Assembly (NCBI GenBank): GCA_044345075.1
Contig: JBIJBU010000113.1
Location: 1-5,955 of the forward strand
Length of the DNA stretch: 5,955 nt
From: CAIKZY01 sp044345075
GTDB lineage: Bacteria; Actinomycetota; Actinomycetes; S36-B12
Reading direction: 5' to 3'
Of this stretch, positions 4,521 to 5,955 are shown one piece after another. Numbering within the stretch: position 1 is the stretch's first letter; every line of letters begins with the position of its first letter. The translations under genes and the position numbers were made by a program. A model generated the notes under the pieces. It saw nothing but the letters and a program-made list of their open reading frames with translations. It had not been told where the DNA came from and searched no databases.

Positions 4521-5955
4521 ATGAAACGCCGACTCGTTGCTGCATTGGCTGGGTTCGGCGTGCTCGTCACCGGGTTCGCCTCCGCCTCGCCGAGCCAGGC
4601 CGCGACCCTTACCCCGCGCGTCATCAACGGCGCCCAGGGCTCGGCCGCTGACATGCCCTATCTGGTGGCCCTGGTCGACACTGCGCAGATGTCGCAGAGT
4701 GGTGGCTATCAGGCGCAATTCTGCGGCGGAGCGCTCGTGACTCCCACCAAGGTCGTGACGGCAGCGCACTGCGTAGTCGATCAGTCGACTCGGCAGATTT
4801 CCGCGGCCGCCGACATCCAGGTTCTGATTGGCCCCAGCCTCAAAAATCCGGCCATTGCACCGGTCCCAGTGACCTCGGTCGTCGTACATCCGAACTACGA
4901 CATCGACTCGTCCGACAGCGATATTGCCGTGCTCACCTTGAGCGCACCGCTCGACGGGGTTCCGACGATCACGCCGCTGAGCCCCGCGGAGATGGCAACG
5001 TACGTGACCAGCGGTGGCGCGGTGCGTTCCGGCGGCTGGGGAAATACCACCACTCTTACTGGCGGTAAGGCATTCCCTGACTTCTTCCGCATCGCCAATC
5101 TGGTGATCTTCCCCGACACGATGTGCGGGGCCCGCGGAACATATGCCGTGAACGGCGTGAACTTCCAGGGTTTCAGCGCCGCTGAGGCTGATGCGAGCAC
5201 CATGCTCTGCGCCGGCGCAGCCGACACTGCAGGTCGCGTGATTGATGCCTGCCAGGGTGACTCCGGAGGCCCATTGGTCTCCACTCTCGGCGGACCCGAG
5301 CGACTCGTCGGTGTCGTCAGTTGGGGAGACGATTGTGCGAGCAAGTATCCGGGCGTCTACACGCGAGTCTCAGCGATGTACGACTTCTTGCTGCGGGAAG
5401 GAGCCATCCAGATGGATCCCCCGCCAGCAGCTCCGGCGATTTCCGTGGGAACTCTCTCAGGCGCACTTCGCGTCACCTTCGCTGATCCTGCACCTACGTC
5501 GGCGATGACTGACTTCACTGCTCGCGCTCTTGATTCAGTGGGCAATGCGTACGAATGCTCTAGCGTTCCTCATCCGGACGGGCTCAATCCCCACTGCACT
5601 ATCGCCGGTCTTGTTAACGGCACCGCGTACTCAATCACTGCCGTGGGCAGAAACATTGCCGGTAGCTCACCGGAATCTGCTCCCGTGAGCGCCACCCCTC
5701 AGCCTGTCCCCACATCAGGCGAAATCACCAAGGCCGTTCCGCAGAAGAATGGCGTCATCAACTTCATCGTGGCCAAGGGTAAGCGCGGTGGATTTGCCGT
5801 CACGCGCGACATCGTGCGATGCACTCCACTTGCCGGCGGCCCCGCACGTATCGGCACCGTAAAGAACCAGGTTGCGGTCGTGACCAACGTCAAACCCGTG
5901 CTCTACTCGTGCGTGCACCGCACGACGAACAAAGCGGGCTCGGCGGATTCCTCAC
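4521..5955 (+). CDS. Secreted trypsin-like serine protease (S1A) with fibronectin type III domain, C-terminus cut by right edge
   Basis: At least 478 residues, open to the right edge. A Sec signal peptide (MKRRLVAALAGFGVLVTGFA) ends near ASA (20-22) or QAA (26-28). A short propeptide ends at Arg33, followed by VING (34-37), the trypsin-type activation site whose new N-terminus would pair with Asp247. The chymotrypsin-fold catalytic triad is complete: His83 (TAAHC), Asp134 (DSDIAVL) and Ser248 (GDSGGP). Asp242, six residues before the serine, predicts cleavage after Arg or Lys. Cys68/84, 202/230 and 244/272 match the three conserved trypsin disulfides. After a Pro-rich linker (300-305), residues about 305-393 look like a fibronectin type III domain (NGTAYSITAVGRNIAGSSPES) with an extra Cys346/Cys359 pair. 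A further beta-rich region with Cys434 and Cys464 follows and is cut off. It is probably an exported degradative or surface-associated enzyme that needs zymogen cleavage. Substrate and anchoring are unknown. Confidence 0.94.
   Translation, partial: MKRRLVAALAGFGVLVTGFASASPSQAATLTPRVINGAQGSAADMPYLVALVDTAQMSQSGGYQAQFCGGALVTPTKVVTAAHCVVDQSTRQISAAADIQVLIGPSLKNPAIAPVPVTSVVVHPNYDIDSSDSDIAVLTLSAPLDGVPTITPLSPAEMATYVTSGGAVRSGGWGNTTTLTGGKAFPDFFRIANLVIFPDTMCGARGTYAVNGVNFQGFSAAEADASTMLCAGAADTAGRVIDACQGDSGGPLVSTLGGPERLVGVVSWGDDCASKYPGVYTRVSAMYDFLLREGAIQMDPPPAAPAISVGTLSGALRVTFADPAPTSAMTDFTARALDSVGNAYECSSVPHPDGLNPHCTIAGLVNGTAYSITAVGRNIAGSSPESAPVSATPQPVPTSGEITKAVPQKNGVINFIVAKGKRGGFAVTRDIVRCTPLAGGPARIGTVKNQVAVVTNVKPVLYSCVHRTTNKAGSADSS

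Noticed and set aside
4895..5344. 149-codon minus-strand open frame inside the protease gene
   Set aside because: It is antisense to the protease catalytic domain, whose Asp134, Ser248 and disulfide cysteines are intact, and has no recognisable motif.
1..5955. CRISPR array, tRNA/rRNA gene, insertion sequence, toxin-antitoxin or defence island
   Set aside because: I saw no spaced direct repeats, tRNA-like cloverleaf, transposase motif or paired small genes. The lone helicase fragment follows an RNA methyltransferase gene, and there is no nuclease or restriction subunit beside it within the window.

Overview
The window is an ordinary chromosomal stretch from a moderately high-GC bacterium (about 60% GC by eye). 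It looks like an actinomycete: the SpoU methyltransferase, the molybdoenzyme/cytochrome b pair and the short degenerate hydrolase-like protein are all of actinobacterial type, GTG starts are common, and several genes carry a -10-like hexamer 6-7 nt before the start codon, as expected for leaderless mRNAs. I cannot name a genus. I see no mobile element, CRISPR array, RNA gene or phage gene.

Layout. Bases 1-640 (-) hold the N-terminal part of an SF2 DEAD/DEAH-type helicase that runs off the left edge. It follows a TrmH/SpoU RNA methyltransferase (667-1317, -) after a short gap, probably in one transcript. Divergent from that is a DedA/VTT membrane protein (1341-1988, +), whose stop overlaps by 4 bp the stop of a convergent b-type cytochrome gene (1985-2602, -). 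The cytochrome gene lies directly downstream of a sulfite-oxidase-fold molybdopterin oxidoreductase gene (2607-3326, -), and the two probably make a membrane-linked redox module. After a 141-bp intergenic stretch comes pyrE (3468-4010, -). Divergent from pyrE is a small protein of unknown function (4034-4432, +), then a secreted trypsin-like serine protease with a fibronectin type III domain (4521 to beyond the right edge, +).

The most notable point is in the non-coding sequence. The two divergent gene pairs (methyltransferase/DedA and pyrE/132-aa protein) have the same promoter geometry: start codons exactly 24 nt apart, with a shared ANNNTANNNT core in which two TANNNT hexamers on opposite strands overlap at a central TA, 6 nt from the minus-strand start and 7 nt from the plus-strand start. 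The protease gene has the same hexamer-to-start spacing on one strand only. This suggests compact symmetric bidirectional promoters giving leaderless mRNAs. The molybdoenzyme gene instead has a near-perfect Shine-Dalgarno. I found no sign of a new multi-gene system.
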